DNA of 48,722 nt, taken from Candidatus Aminicenantota bacterium (GTDB lineage Bacteria; Acidobacteriota; Aminicenantia; Aminicenantales; Aminicenantaceae). How positions within the stretch are numbered: the first letter of the stretch is position 1; each line of letters opens with the position of its first letter. Position numbers and translations under genes: made by a program. The notes under the pieces were generated by a model. That model ran no database searches, was not told where the DNA came from, and saw nothing but the letters and a program-made list of their open reading frames with translations. The stretch covers positions 199 through 48,920 of the forward strand of contig WVZK01000062.1 of assembly GCA_011772475.1 (NCBI GenBank), in the 5' to 3' direction. This document shows positions 1 to 8,903 of the stretch, piece after piece.

Positions 1-19
1 GCAGGTCAATGGAGCTTAA

Positions 20-1054
20 TTATTCAAAAATGTATCCTATTGCATATTTTATTAACTTTTTTCCATCCTCAGACCTTGAATAAAGAAAATTATTCCTGTC
101 TATATGTATTGTCCGGGAGGCCTCAGGCAAGGCGAAGGTAGTGATAAATTCGCTATCTTTGTTCAACACATATACATCCCGGTTGGTGTTTTCTGACAAA
201 TCACCGCACAAAATAAACAGATTCCCCTGCTTGTCTAGAGCAATTGCTTTGTAAACTGCCTCCACTGGGTAGACTCCAAAAGAACGCTTTGAGTATCCCT
301 CTCTTCTTGTTTGGGGGTCTTCATTATTCAGCAGACCTCTTGTCCATACTAATCTTCCGCTTTTATAGTACCTATCAATCTTATCTTTCCAGTTATAAGC
401 TATCATAAAATAATTCTTTCTATAATCTTGAAAACTAACTGTATGCAACATCGTAAAATCTTTGTCAGTGGAGTATACGATCTTGTCGTCTTCTTCTTTT
501 TGTTCTACTCCCTCTTCTACCTCTTCTTCCTTTTTAAGTCTATTTCCCTTGGAATCGTAGAAATATATACAATAAATAAACCCGGTCTCAGACCTGTCTT
601 TTATTAATGTTGAAATTGCAATGCGATCCTCATACAGGACGCTAAAATCAGTCATGGTAAACGGAATCGGGATTTCAAATTTAAAGATCAGGTCATCATC
701 GAACACCTGAATCCCGGGGTTGTAAACCTCAGATACATATATTTTACCTCTATAGTATCTTATTATATTCGGACCCTGAAACTCTTTCGGCTCTTCTCCC
801 TTTTGCCCGGCAAACCCAATTAATTCTCCCTTATTATTGAATTTTTTTATCGAATTATCCTCTAAATCGGTAATATAGATATTCCCCTCATAATCGGTTG
901 TAACACTACCTTGTTGATATACCAAACTCTCGCCCAAGCCTTCTATGGTAAGCACTTCTTCCAGATCAATGCCGACTAACTGGTTTTGAGCGATCAAAAC
1001 GGCAAGAATCGAGAAAAACAGGGCCGCGATCAAAATAAGCTTCATGGATTTCAT
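20..1054 (-). CDS. Secreted NHL/six-bladed beta-propeller-like protein
   Basis: The protein has about 344 residues, with an N-terminal hydrophobic signal segment (MKLILIAALFFSILAVLIA) and repeated strands of the type G-N-(I/L)-(Y/F)-(I/V)-x-D. Examples are GNIYITDLEDNSIKKF near residue 55, KIYVSEVYNPGIQVF near 105 and GNLFILCGDLSEN near 280. This pattern is typical of NHL/6-bladed propeller proteins, which bind ligands or act as extracytoplasmic scaffolds; the ligand is unknown. An acidic low-complexity insert rich in E and K lies near residues 175-195. A GTG lies two codons upstream, but the AAAAGGAG ribosome-binding site is spaced correctly for the ATG at 1054. No partner gene identifies a role. 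Confidence 0.75.
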   Translation of the reverse strand: MKSMKLILIAALFFSILAVLIAQNQLVGIDLEEVLTIEGLGESLVYQQGSVTTDYEGNIYITDLEDNSIKKFNNKGELIGFAGQKGEEPKEFQGPNIIRYYRGKIYVSEVYNPGIQVFDDDLIFKFEIPIPFTMTDFSVLYEDRIAISTLIKDRSETGFIYCIYFYDSKGNRLKKEEEVEEGVEQKEEDDKIVYSTDKDFTMLHTVSFQDYRKNYFMIAYNWKDKIDRYYKSGRLVWTRGLLNNEDPQTRREGYSKRSFGVYPVEAVYKAIALDKQGNLFILCGDLSENTNRDVYVLNKDSEFITTFALPEASRTIHIDRNNFLYSRSEDGKKLIKYAIGYIFE

Positions 1055-1182
1055 ATCCACTCCTTTTCCAAAGAAAAATTTATTATAACCTAAAGATATG
1101 AACTATTCCAGACGCCTTTTAGTTTCTTCTTGCTGCACGAGTTTCATTTAATCTATTTTTTGATTCATGAGTCTCCATTACT

Positions 1183-2001
1183 TTACTTCTTACGCGAAAA
1201 TAAGCGCCCAATCTCGGCCAGCTGAGCATCGGATAATCCTTCAGGATCAATACCAGCGCTCTTACATGCGAAAAATGTTCGAGCTGCCTTGTTGAGGATA
1301 TCAACTTGGTCAAATGTTTCAAGCACATCCGCGCCGATGGCCAAGCATCCGTGTTTCTCCCATAGAATGACATCATGTTTCTTGATAGCTTTTAGCGTTG
1401 CCCGAGCAAGCTCATCAGAGCCCGGAACAAAGTACGGAACCAAGCCAACACCTTTTTGGATGATAATTTTTGCGGCTGGATTCATCGACCACAGCAGGCG
1501 GTTTAATTTACTCTCTTTCCTATATTCTTTAATAAGCGTCAAAGCAGTCAGTTCTTCCGGATGAGCATGGATTATGACCTTTTGGGCAGTTTTCTTCTCG
1601 AGCAGAAAGCGGTGGATGCTCAGATGGCAATGAATTTCTGATGTGGGCTTAAAGCCTGATTCGGAGCTTTTCCCCCATATACAATGATACCTGTTTGATT
1701 TCTCTGCAATACGCAGTATACATGCATTCTCAGAAGGTTGCCTTGCCATGTCTCGCATTCTTGTGCCAGCACCAGTGATAAAAAAGGAATATCCGGATAA
1801 CTCGGGATAGCCTTTATCGATTTCTCCAATAGGGAATCTATTAAGTTCTCGAATATCCTCGGGAACGTGTTCTGTGACATTAAAAGAAATATTGCCAGCG
1901 TTACTATCCGCCCATCCTTGCTCCCATAGAATTCGGGCAACTCCTGCTATGTCTTTTATGATTTTATCCAGGTCTTTACTTACAGCAATCGACTTATTCA
2001 T
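1183..2001 (-). CDS. rhaD: Class II aldolase, RhaD-type (rhamnulose-1-phosphate aldolase family)
   Basis: The 272-residue length matches RhaD (about 274). Family signatures are GWADSNAGNISF near residue 30 (phosphate-binding N/GN loop), FFITGAGTRMRD near 75, the metal ligands in IIHAHPEE near 145, and a third ligand in LWEKHGCLAIG near 215. Known family members cleave L-rhamnulose 1-phosphate to DHAP and L-lactaldehyde using zinc. No rhamnose kinase, isomerase or transporter is visible nearby, so the exact sugar phosphate is inferred. The ATG at 2001 has only a weak ribosome-binding site. It could instead be another DHAP-dependent class II aldolase. Confidence 0.8.
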   Translation of the reverse strand: MNKSIAVSKDLDKIIKDIAGVARILWEQGWADSNAGNISFNVTEHVPEDIRELNRFPIGEIDKGYPELSGYSFFITGAGTRMRDMARQPSENACILRIAEKSNRYHCIWGKSSESGFKPTSEIHCHLSIHRFLLEKKTAQKVIIHAHPEELTALTLIKEYRKESKLNRLLWSMNPAAKIIIQKGVGLVPYFVPGSDELARATLKAIKKHDVILWEKHGCLAIGADVLETFDQVDILNKAARTFFACKSAGIDPEGLSDAQLAEIGRLFSRKK

Positions 2002-2196
2002 CTTGCATTCTTAAATAAAAGGCGTAATTTGATTTTAAATTTGACCCTGCCTAAGCGAGCAATCAGTACTTTAGCATCAGGAATTATAGCTCTTGATGAT
2101 ATACTATCTACTCTACTCTTCAAATAATTTGCACTTACCATACAGCCCTCATCCTGTCAATGAATAATATAAATTGACCTTAACTTTTCTATTTTT

Positions 2197-2202
2197 TATA
2201 AT
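2197..2202 (+). promoter_or_regulatory. Strong sigma70-type promoter for asnS (near-leaderless)
   Basis: TTGACC at 2174-2179 is followed by a 17-bp spacer and a perfect TATAAT at 2197-2202. The asnS ATG is at 2212, only 9 bases beyond the -10, so a normal start site would leave a 5' leader of a few bases or none. Confidence 0.6.
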
Positions 2203-2211
2203 TCTTGAGAC

Positions 2212-3504
2212 ATGAAGTGGACTTACATAGAAGATATCTCGAACTTTAAAGATAAAGAAGTCGAGATAAGAGGTTGGGTTTTTAACAAGCGTTCAAGCGG
2301 AAAAGTCCGTTTCCTGCTCATAAGAGACGGTACAGGACTTTTACAAGGGACGATCTTCAGCTCTAAAAAGGATGATCCCCTTTTTAAAAAGTTCGACACC
2401 CTCACTCAAGAATCTTCTCTCATCGTGCGGGGCCAGGTCAGGGAAGATAAAAGAGCCCCTGGAGGTTTTGAGTTAACCATCGAAGACATAGAAATTCTCC
2501 AGGTCGCTGGTGATTATCCTATAACTCCCAAGGCTCACAGCACTCCTTTCCTTATGGAACATCGTCACCTCTGGCTTCGTTCACAAAAACAGCACGCTAT
2601 TCTTCAAGTAAGAACCGAACTCATAAAAGCCATACATGATTTTTTTGACGGCAGAGGCTTCCGCCTCCTAGACACACCGATCTTGACTCCCAGTGCTTGC
2701 GAGGGTACAACCACCCTATTTGAGACGGATTATTTCGACCAAAAAGCTTTCCTTAGTCAAAGCGGCCAGCTCTATAACGAAGCCACAGCCATGGCTTTTG
2801 GCAAGGTCTATTGTTTTGGTCCTACGTTCAGAGCAGAAAAGTCAAAAACAAGAAAACATTTGATAGAGTTCTGGATGGTTGAGCCTGAAGTGGCTTTTGC
2901 CGAATTAGAGGACATAATAGAGCTGGGAGAAGATCTTGTTGTTTACCTAATTGAGCGTATTTTGGAAAAGAACAAGAAAGATCTTGAAGTTCTAGAAAGG
3001 GATACAAAACCACTTGAGAAAGTAAAAAGACCGTTCCCTCGTATAACCTATGATGAAGCTCAAAAGATGCTCAAGAAAAAAGGCTCAAAAATGGAATGGG
3101 GCGATGATTTTGGCGCTCCGGAGGAGACTCTCCTCGCTGAGATTTTCAACCTGCCTGTATCTATTACCCATTTCCCGGCTAAAATAAAGGCTTTTTACAT
3201 GCAGCCTGATGAAAAGCGACCTGAATTAGTGCTGGGAGTAGATATGATGGCTTCAGAAGGATACGGAGAGATCATAGGAGGAGGACAGCGTATTCATGAC
3301 CTTGATGTTCTTGAGAAGAAAATTAAGGAATTCAAACTGCCCCGTAAAGATTACGAATGGTACCTGGATTTAAGAAAATACGGGTCTGTCCCCCACTCTG
3401 GATTCGGGTTAGGCATAGAAAGAATGCTCGCCTGGGTTTGCAAAATAAAGCATATAAGAGAAACCATCCCTTTTCCCCGCCTTCTCTATAAAATCTATCC
3501 TTGA
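2212..3504 (+). CDS. asnS: Asparaginyl-tRNA synthetase
   Basis: This class IIb aminoacyl-tRNA synthetase of 430 residues charges tRNA-Asn in the cytoplasm. An N-terminal OB-fold anticodon-binding domain ([24 protein letters not shown]) occupies roughly residues 15-100. Motif 2 is [20 protein letters not shown] near residue 205. Motif 3 is [14 protein letters not shown] near 400, followed by [10 protein letters not shown], the AsnRS-type ending. The FRAE...[11 protein letters not shown] pattern separates it from AspRS and LysRS. The gene is transcribed alone from the promoter just upstream and is followed by a palindromic repeat before rimO. Confidence 0.95.
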   Translation: MKWTYIEDISNFKDKEVEIRGWVFNKRSSGKVRFLLIRDGTGLLQGTIFSSKKDDPLFKKFDTLTQESSLIVRGQVREDKRAPGGFELTIEDIEILQVAGDYPITPKAHSTPFLMEHRHLWLRSQKQHAILQVRTELIKAIHDFFDGRGFRLLDTPILTPSACEGTTTLFETDYFDQKAFLSQSGQLYNEATAMAFGKVYCFGPTFRAEKSKTRKHLIEFWMVEPEVAFAELEDIIELGEDLVVYLIERILEKNKKDLEVLERDTKPLEKVKRPFPRITYDEAQKMLKKKGSKMEWGDDFGAPEETLLAEIFNLPVSITHFPAKIKAFYMQPDEKRPELVLGVDMMASEGYGEIIGGGQRIHDLDVLEKKIKEFKLPRKDYEWYLDLRKYGSVPHSGFGLGIERMLAWVCKIKHIRETIPFPRLLYKIYP

Positions 3505-3580
3505 ACCGTTTGTCTGTGAAATAAGGACTTTTGCTTTATATCTAGTATATCGAATCTCGTAAGCTATAATGACATAAGGT

Positions 3581-3600
3581 GGGTTTGATAAATCAAACCC
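3581..3600 (+). repeat. Palindromic intergenic repeat, copy 1 (GGGTTTGA type)
   Basis: GGGTTTGA and TCAAACCC form perfect 8-bp arms around a TAAA loop. The palindrome is followed by CTACAGATGAATCAAA, and AATCAAAnCCCTACA is then partly repeated at 3610-3624. A matching copy lies at 9692-9711. This copy sits between asnS and rimO and may form a terminator-like hairpin. Confidence 0.7.
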
Positions 3601-3681
3601 CTACAGATGAATCAAATCCCTACAAAAAACGATGTGATTGCTGTTTACTATTCGCGGTTAACGGATTACAATTTATGCCTC

Positions 3682-4995
3682 ATGGAAAAAGTAGCTCTTA
3701 TAAGTTTTGGATGTGCAAAAAACCTTGTTGATAGCGAAGTTATGCTGGGCTATTTGGAAAAAGCGGGATATACATTTATCACTGATCCCGGAGAGGCCGA
3801 TATCGTGGTTTTCAACACTTGCGGATTCATTGAACCAGCAAAACAAGAAGCACGCGATGCTCTCAAAGAAGCTGCCGCTCTCAAAAAAAAGGGAAAAAAG
3901 GCCGTTGTTGTCGGGTGTTATGTCGAAAGATACAAGGACCGCTTGTTGAAAAAATACCCTGAAATTGATGTCTGGTTAGGAGTCAATGACTTTGATAAGA
4001 TAGTCCAGGCGATAGAGGGAAAACCGTTTAAAAAATCTCAGGAATGCTTTCTGTATGATCATACCTCCCCCCGCTTCATCCAGACTCCTCCGGCATGGGC
4101 TTATGTCAAAATATCCGAAGGTTGTTCACACGAGTGTTCTTTCTGCGCCATCCCTTTTATAAAAGGACCTTACCGGTCTCGATCGGTCTCATCTATTCTC
4201 AAAGAAGTTGAAAAACTTTCTTTGAAAGGGGTGAAGGAAATAAACCTAATCTCCCAGGATACAACTTACTTTGGCCGCGATCAGGGCTTAGAGGACGGCT
4301 TGCCTCTCCTTATTAAAGAGCTTCTGAATATTCAAGGAATCGAGTGGATTCGAATCCTTTATGGGTATCCTGAAGAGATAAGCGACTCCCTTCTGGAAAT
4401 GATGCGGAAGGAGAGGATCTGTTCTTATCTTGATATTCCTTTTCAACACTCTGACTCAAAGATTATAAAAAAAATGAAAAGAGGGATGGACGGGAGGAGG
4501 GCACTCAAATTCATCCAAAAATTAAGGGAAAAGCTGCCTGGTATTGCCCTTCGGACATCTCTTGTGGTCGGGTTCCCGGGTGAAGGCAAGAAAGAATTCG
4601 AGGATCTAAAAAAATTTGTTAAAGAAGCAAAATTTGACCATTTGGGAGTCTTTGCCTATTCAAAAGAGGAAGGAACGGATTGCTATGACCTCGGAGATCC
4701 AGTTAAAGAAAGCGCAAAGAAGAAAAGAATAGATAAAATCATGGAAATTCAGTCAGAGATATCTTTCGAGAACAACAAAAAATACCTGAACCAGAGTTTT
4801 GACGTCTTGATTGAAGGGATCGCTAAAGAAAATCCCGATATATTGATTGGCCGGGGGAGATTTCAGGCCCCTGAAGTCGACGGAATGATTCTCATCGACG
4901 CCCCCGGGAAATGGAAAAAAGTAGTCAATACGATTCAAAAGGTTGAAATCACAGGTGGCGATGTATATGATTTATACGGAAAACTTGCTGAATGA
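3682..4995 (+). CDS. rimO: Ribosomal protein S12 (aspartate-C3)-methylthiotransferase RimO
   Basis: This radical SAM methylthiotransferase of 437 residues adds a methylthio group to the conserved Asp of ribosomal protein S12. The N-terminal UPF0004 domain carries three cluster cysteines (LISFGCAKN at C11, FNTCGF at C47, VVGCYVER near 79). The radical SAM domain has CSHECSFC (C148, C152, C155), and a TRAM-like domain ends the protein. I chose ATG 3682 because RimO proteins begin at M-E-K-V-A-L-I-S. An in-frame ATG at 3607 would add 25 residues encoded inside the intergenic repeat. It overlaps pgpA by 4 bases (ATGA). Confidence 0.95.
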   Translation: MEKVALISFGCAKNLVDSEVMLGYLEKAGYTFITDPGEADIVVFNTCGFIEPAKQEARDALKEAAALKKKGKKAVVVGCYVERYKDRLLKKYPEIDVWLGVNDFDKIVQAIEGKPFKKSQECFLYDHTSPRFIQTPPAWAYVKISEGCSHECSFCAIPFIKGPYRSRSVSSILKEVEKLSLKGVKEINLISQDTTYFGRDQGLEDGLPLLIKELLNIQGIEWIRILYGYPEEISDSLLEMMRKERICSYLDIPFQHSDSKIIKKMKRGMDGRRALKFIQKLREKLPGIALRTSLVVGFPGEGKKEFEDLKKFVKEAKFDHLGVFAYSKEEGTDCYDLGDPVKESAKKKRIDKIMEIQSEISFENNKKYLNQSFDVLIEGIAKENPDILIGRGRFQAPEVDGMILIDAPGKWKKVVNTIQKVEITGGDVYDLYGKLAE

Positions 4996-5465
4996 AACCT
5001 GCATCAAAAATCATCGCCACGTTCTTTGGAATCGGATACTTTCCGGTCGCTCCAGGAACGTTAACAAGCCTGATAGTAGTTCTGCTTTATAAACTCTATC
5101 TTCATAGATTAAGCTGGCCTATCTATCTTCTACTTATCTTCCTTCTGTTTTTAATAGCCGTTTTAACTTCTACAAAATATTCATCAGAGTTGAAAAAGGA
5201 AGATCCCCGGAGGATAGTGATCGATGAAGCATTCGGCCAGTTTCTGGTTCTCTTCCGGATAGGAGAAACCTGGGGCGCTGGCTGGCTTCCGCTCTTATCC
5301 TGCTTCCTCCTTTTCCGTATATTTGATATCATTAAACCCTATCCCATAAAAAAGGTGGAAACACTGCCACAGGGATGGGGAATCGTGATGGATGACCTCG
5401 TGGCTGCGGCTTATGCTGGTATAATCATCCATCTCTACTTACTCTTAAGATTCTACTTTGTTTAA
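4992..5465 (+). CDS. pgpA: Phosphatidylglycerophosphatase A
   Basis: The protein has 157 residues with three to four membrane segments. PgpA dephosphorylates phosphatidylglycerol phosphate to phosphatidylglycerol at the inner membrane. Family signatures are GYFPVAPGTLTSL near residue 17, IVIDEAFGQ near 75, FDIIKPYPIK near 112 and GWGIVMDDLVAAAYAG near 128. These carry the acidic residues of the Mg-dependent site. It is translationally coupled to rimO, and cinA starts 2 bases after its stop. With plsY and gpsA downstream, the operon groups several phospholipid steps. Confidence 0.9.
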   Translation: MKPASKIIATFFGIGYFPVAPGTLTSLIVVLLYKLYLHRLSWPIYLLLIFLLFLIAVLTSTKYSSELKKEDPRRIVIDEAFGQFLVLFRIGETWGAGWLPLLSCFLLFRIFDIIKPYPIKKVETLPQGWGIVMDDLVAAAYAGIIIHLYLLLRFYFV

Positions 5466-5467
5466 AC

Positions 5468-6748
5468 ATGAAGGCTAAGAAGGATTTTAAAATCGAGATA
5501 ATGGCCGTAGGCTCAGAACTCCTCACTCCTTACTTCCAGGACACCAATTCCCTTTTCCTTACAGAGCGTCTGAATGACCTGGGAATGGAAGTTTCTTATA
5601 AAACAATAGTCGGAGATGACTGGGATGATCTTGCCCTCTGTATAAAACAAGCTCTTTCCCGAGCGCATATCATAATCGCCATGGGTGGGCTCGGTCCGAC
5701 AAAAGATGATAGGACGAGAGAGGCGTTCGCCACAGTTCTTGAGCGAAAACTCATTTTCAACAAAGAGCTTCTCCAGAGAATAGAAGAAAGGTTTAAACGC
5801 CGTGGACTTTCGATGCCCGAAGTTAACAAAAAGCAATCCTATGTCATCGAAGGAGCAGAAAGCCTTAAAAACAGAAACGGCACTGCGCCTGGCCTTTGGC
5901 TTGATACTGGGTCGAATAAAATAGTGCTTCTCCCTGGCCCTCCGCATGAACTCAAACCGATGTTCGAAGAGTCAGTAATGCCCCATCTTCAAAAACACAA
6001 GATGGATTACAAGGCTCGCAAGCTTTTAAAAATCACGGGATTGACTGAATCCAAAATAGAAACCCTCATCCTGGATTTATATCCTGATGATCCTGATCTT
6101 AGGCTAACTACTCTCGCCCATCCAGGCCAGATTGAAATCCATCTTAGCAGTCATTCTATAAAAAGCCAGGAACAGGCGGACAAGAGATTACAAAAATTAG
6201 AAAAAGATATACTGGAAAGGCTCAAGGAGAATGTTTTCTCGACCACTGGTGAAGAACTGGAGGAGGTAGTAGGAAACCTTTTGCGACAAAACAAAAAGAC
6301 TCTGGCTGTGGCCGAATCATGCACTGGAGGCCTTATCGGTAATCGCCTGACGGATGTTCCCGGAAGTTCGGATTATTTCTTACAAGGAGTAGTAGCCTAC
6401 AGTAATCAAGCAAAAATCAACGCCCTAGGTGTTTCCCCAGAGTTAATAGAAAAACACGGAGCAGTCAGCGCTCAAGTTGCTGAAGCTATGTCCCAGGGAA
6501 TTAGGGAAAAAGCTCACTCGAGCCTCGGTATCGGGGTAACCGGAATAGCAGGTCCCGCAGGCGGAACCAGGGAAAAACCCGTGGGGCTTGTCTATATTGC
6601 CCTGGCCTGGGATAAAGGATTAGAATCTATAAAGAACATCTTTCTAGGAAATAGGGATAAAATAAAATATCAGTCCAGTCAAAAAGCTCTGGACATGGTG
6701 CGAAGACATCTTATTAAATACGAAAAAAAGAAAACAGGAATGAAATGA
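5468..6748 (+). CDS. cinA: CinA-family protein (MoCF domain plus nicotinamide-nucleotide amidase domain)
   Basis: The 426-residue, full-length two-domain CinA has an N-terminal MoCF/COG1058 domain (residues about 8-175: VGSELLTPYFQDTNS, MGGLGPTKDDRTREA, LPGPPHELKPMF). A C-terminal amidohydrolase domain (about 260-420) contains AVAESCTGGLIGNRLT and GVTGIAGPAGGTREKPVG. In studied CinA proteins the C-terminal domain deamidates NMN to nicotinic acid mononucleotide and the N-terminal domain hydrolyses ADP-ribose, both pyridine-nucleotide salvage activities. Both catalytic regions look intact. Its stop overlaps the thpR start (ATGA). Confidence 0.93.
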   Translation: MKAKKDFKIEIMAVGSELLTPYFQDTNSLFLTERLNDLGMEVSYKTIVGDDWDDLALCIKQALSRAHIIIAMGGLGPTKDDRTREAFATVLERKLIFNKELLQRIEERFKRRGLSMPEVNKKQSYVIEGAESLKNRNGTAPGLWLDTGSNKIVLLPGPPHELKPMFEESVMPHLQKHKMDYKARKLLKITGLTESKIETLILDLYPDDPDLRLTTLAHPGQIEIHLSSHSIKSQEQADKRLQKLEKDILERLKENVFSTTGEELEEVVGNLLRQNKKTLAVAESCTGGLIGNRLTDVPGSSDYFLQGVVAYSNQAKINALGVSPELIEKHGAVSAQVAEAMSQGIREKAHSSLGIGVTGIAGPAGGTREKPVGLVYIALAWDKGLESIKNIFLGNRDKIKYQSSQKALDMVRRHLIKYEKKKTGMK

Positions 6749-7302
6749 GAACCTTCATCGCTATTGACCTTGATCCAGATATCAAAAAGACTCTATCTCT
6801 CCTCATTGACGAGCTGGATAAAGGACACAGAAATATCAGGTGGGTCAAGCATCAAGGAATGCACCTAACTCTTAAATTTTTAGGTGAGATAGGCAGGGAG
6901 CAAGTTCCAGAGATTGAAAATGCATTGAGAGCGATTTCAAAAGAATATGATTCTTTCTCGCTGAAATTCAAAGGAACAGGCTCCTTCCCTCCAGGGATGA
7001 AGAACCCAAGGGTGCTCTGGGTCGGAATCGAAGAACAGGAAACTCTTGAAGCTCTTCAAACTCGATTGGAAGGAGAGCTTGAAAAACTTGGCTTTCCAAG
7101 AGAGCGGAGAAAATTTCATGCACATCTTACACTCGGAAGAGTCAAAACCTTAGTTAACTTAAAAGAGACGCTTTCGCTTCTTGAAAAATACAAGGATAGA
7201 AATTTCGGAGAAATGAAAGCAGATAAAATAAGCTTTATTCAGAGTACGCTCAAACCGACAGGAGCTGAGTACTCAATTCTTTCTGAATTCGAACTTAAAT
7301 GA
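6745..7302 (+). CDS. thpR: RNA 2',3'-cyclic phosphodiesterase (2H family)
   Basis: The 185-residue 2H phosphoesterase begins RTFIAIDLD, as is usual for ThpR/LigT. The two catalytic H-x-T motifs are HLTLKFLGE near residue 42 and HAHLTLGRV near residue 127, both complete. The family hydrolyses 2',3'-cyclic phosphates at RNA ends and can ligate tRNA halves in vitro. It is coupled to cinA upstream and plsY downstream by ATGA overlaps, so it is probably expressed at a fixed ratio with them. The physiological RNA substrate is unknown. Confidence 0.92.
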   Translation: MRTFIAIDLDPDIKKTLSLLIDELDKGHRNIRWVKHQGMHLTLKFLGEIGREQVPEIENALRAISKEYDSFSLKFKGTGSFPPGMKNPRVLWVGIEEQETLEALQTRLEGELEKLGFPRERRKFHAHLTLGRVKTLVNLKETLSLLEKYKDRNFGEMKADKISFIQSTLKPTGAEYSILSEFELK

Positions 7303-7889
7303 AAATACCGTTTGCTATCCTATCTTATCTCATCGGGTCAATCCCGATGGGATATATACTGTTCTATATCAGCGAAAAAAAAGATATCCGTAATTTTGGG
7401 AGCCATAGCACGGGTGCCACAAATTTATTTCGCCTCAAAGGCTGGAAGTTTGCTTTGCCAGCTTTGGTCGTAGATTTTCTAAAAGGATTTCTCCCTGTTT
7501 TTTTTGCATTGAAATTTTTTCAAGATAAACAATTTGCCCTGATCTGTGGTTTTTTAGCGGTTTTAGGCCATTGTTTCCCCCTATACATAAAGTTTAAAGG
7601 TGGAAAAGGAGTAGCGACCACGTTTGGTGCCTATTCTATCCTGGCTTTCAAGCCTTTTCTCCTCTGCCTGGCTGTATTTTTAATCGTTGGCGGTGCGAGC
7701 AGGTATGTTTCCCTGGGCTCTCTCCTGGCTACTCTGAGCTTTCCCTTCTTTATATTGCTCTTCAACGTAGAGGCGGAAATTGCCTACTTGAGCTTTGCGC
7801 TTTTCTTTTTAATAATGTTGATGCACAGGGATAATATTGAAAGGCTTGTTCAAGGGAAGGAGAGAAAATTAGGAGAGAAATCAAGATGA
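7299..7889 (+). CDS. plsY: Glycerol-3-phosphate acyltransferase PlsY
   Basis: This 196-residue integral membrane protein transfers an acyl group from acyl-phosphate to glycerol 3-phosphate, making lysophosphatidic acid. The start ILSYLIGSIPMGYILFY is typical. Motif 1 appears as FGSHSTGATNLFR (usual form GSGNxGATN, so the first N is replaced by S). Motif 2 is LGHCFPLYIKFKGGKGVAT near residue 90, with the phosphate-binding GGKG. It overlaps thpR and gpsA, and GpsA supplies its substrate. A second PlsY homologue of the same length lies at 21823-22413. Confidence 0.93.
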   Translation: MKIPFAILSYLIGSIPMGYILFYISEKKDIRNFGSHSTGATNLFRLKGWKFALPALVVDFLKGFLPVFFALKFFQDKQFALICGFLAVLGHCFPLYIKFKGGKGVATTFGAYSILAFKPFLLCLAVFLIVGGASRYVSLGSLLATLSFPFFILLFNVEAEIAYLSFALFFLIMLMHRDNIERLVQGKERKLGEKSR

Positions 7890-8899
7890 GAGCAAGTGTT
7901 ATTGGTGGCGGCAGCTGGGGAAGTGCTTTTTCCCTTCATCTTGGCCGTCTGAACATTGAAACCAAGCTCTGGATAAGAGAGAAAGATGTTTACGAAGAAG
8001 CGCTACAGCATAAAGAAAACAGAACTTTCTTGCCCGGATTTGTCTTTCCTGCTCAGGTTTCTTTTTTCAATGACATGAAAGAAGCTGTGGCATCTTCAGA
8101 CATTGTTTTCATCGCCGTCCCATCCAAATTCTGTCGGAATGTTTATGAAGAGCTCGCGTCGAATCTTTCCTCCAGTCATATGATTGTCAGCCTGACAAAA
8201 GGGATTGAAGAGAAATCGCTAAAAAGAATGAGCGAGGTTATGGAAGAAGTATTTTCTCCTTTCTTTGTTCCCAGAATTGCTGTCCTTTCGGGTCCGAGTT
8301 TCGCCAAGGAAGTTGTCGAGCATCACCCTACGGCAGTGGTCTTGGCCTCAAAAAATCAGGAAATGGCTAAAAAACTCCAGCATCTTATCTCATCCAACAC
8401 TTTCCGCACCTACACATCAGAGGATATAATAGGAGTGGAACTTGCTGGAGCTGTTAAGAACGTCATTGCCATAGCAGCTGGAATCACAGATGCCCTTCAG
8501 TTTGGCAGTAATGCGATAGCAGCCCTAATAACAAGAGGCATAGCAGAAGTAACAAGATTAGGTGTAAAATTAGGAGCAAGGATGGAAACTTTCGCTGGAT
8601 TAGCAGGCATCGGAGATCTTGTCCTCACCTGCACAGGCAAATTGAGCCGCAACAGGTATACGGGCTATGAATTAGGTAAGGGCAAATCTCTCTCCGAGAT
8701 AGTCTCTACCATGCAAATGGTGGCTGAAGGAATCAACACCACTCATTGTGTTCACCAACTGGCGAAAAGGGAAAAGGTTGAAATGCCTATCTGCGAACAA
8801 ATTTATCAAGTGCTCTACAAGAAAAAAGACCCCAGAGTTGCTCTACAGGATTTGATGATGAGAAAACTTAAGAGTGAATACAAGATTCGAAAGGAGTAA
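7886..8899 (+). CDS. gpsA: NAD(P)-dependent glycerol-3-phosphate dehydrogenase
   Basis: The 337-residue cytoplasmic enzyme reduces dihydroxyacetone phosphate to sn-glycerol 3-phosphate. The N-terminal Rossmann signature is VIGGGSWGSAFSLHL. SGPSFAKEV near residue 142 and the catalytic lysine segment VELAGAVKNVIAIAAGI near 190 follow. AGIGDLVLTCTGKLSRN near 250 is the family's substrate-binding segment. It overlaps plsY by 4 bases. The plsY-gpsA pair is a common bacterial arrangement in which product and substrate are handed over. Confidence 0.95.
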   Translation: MRASVIGGGSWGSAFSLHLGRLNIETKLWIREKDVYEEALQHKENRTFLPGFVFPAQVSFFNDMKEAVASSDIVFIAVPSKFCRNVYEELASNLSSSHMIVSLTKGIEEKSLKRMSEVMEEVFSPFFVPRIAVLSGPSFAKEVVEHHPTAVVLASKNQEMAKKLQHLISSNTFRTYTSEDIIGVELAGAVKNVIAIAAGITDALQFGSNAIAALITRGIAEVTRLGVKLGARMETFAGLAGIGDLVLTCTGKLSRNRYTGYELGKGKSLSEIVSTMQMVAEGINTTHCVHQLAKREKVEMPICEQIYQVLYKKKDPRVALQDLMMRKLKSEYKIRKE

Positions 8900-8903
8900 G
8901 AAC

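Noticed and set aside
1055-1182. Gene or regulatory element between the propeller protein and the aldolase
   Set aside because: Beyond the AAAAGGAG ribosome-binding site, nothing supported is visible.
1119-1940. ORFs overlapping the RhaD-type aldolase in other frames
   Set aside because: The aldolase frame has clear family motifs; the overlapping frames have none.
2002-2211. tRNA or small RNA gene between rhaD and asnS
   Set aside because: I found no cloverleaf, T-loop or terminator; only the asnS promoter is supported.
3607-3681. N-terminal extension of RimO from ATG 3607
   Set aside because: The 25 extra residues are encoded partly by an intergenic repeat and are absent from RimO proteins, which start at the ATG at 3682.
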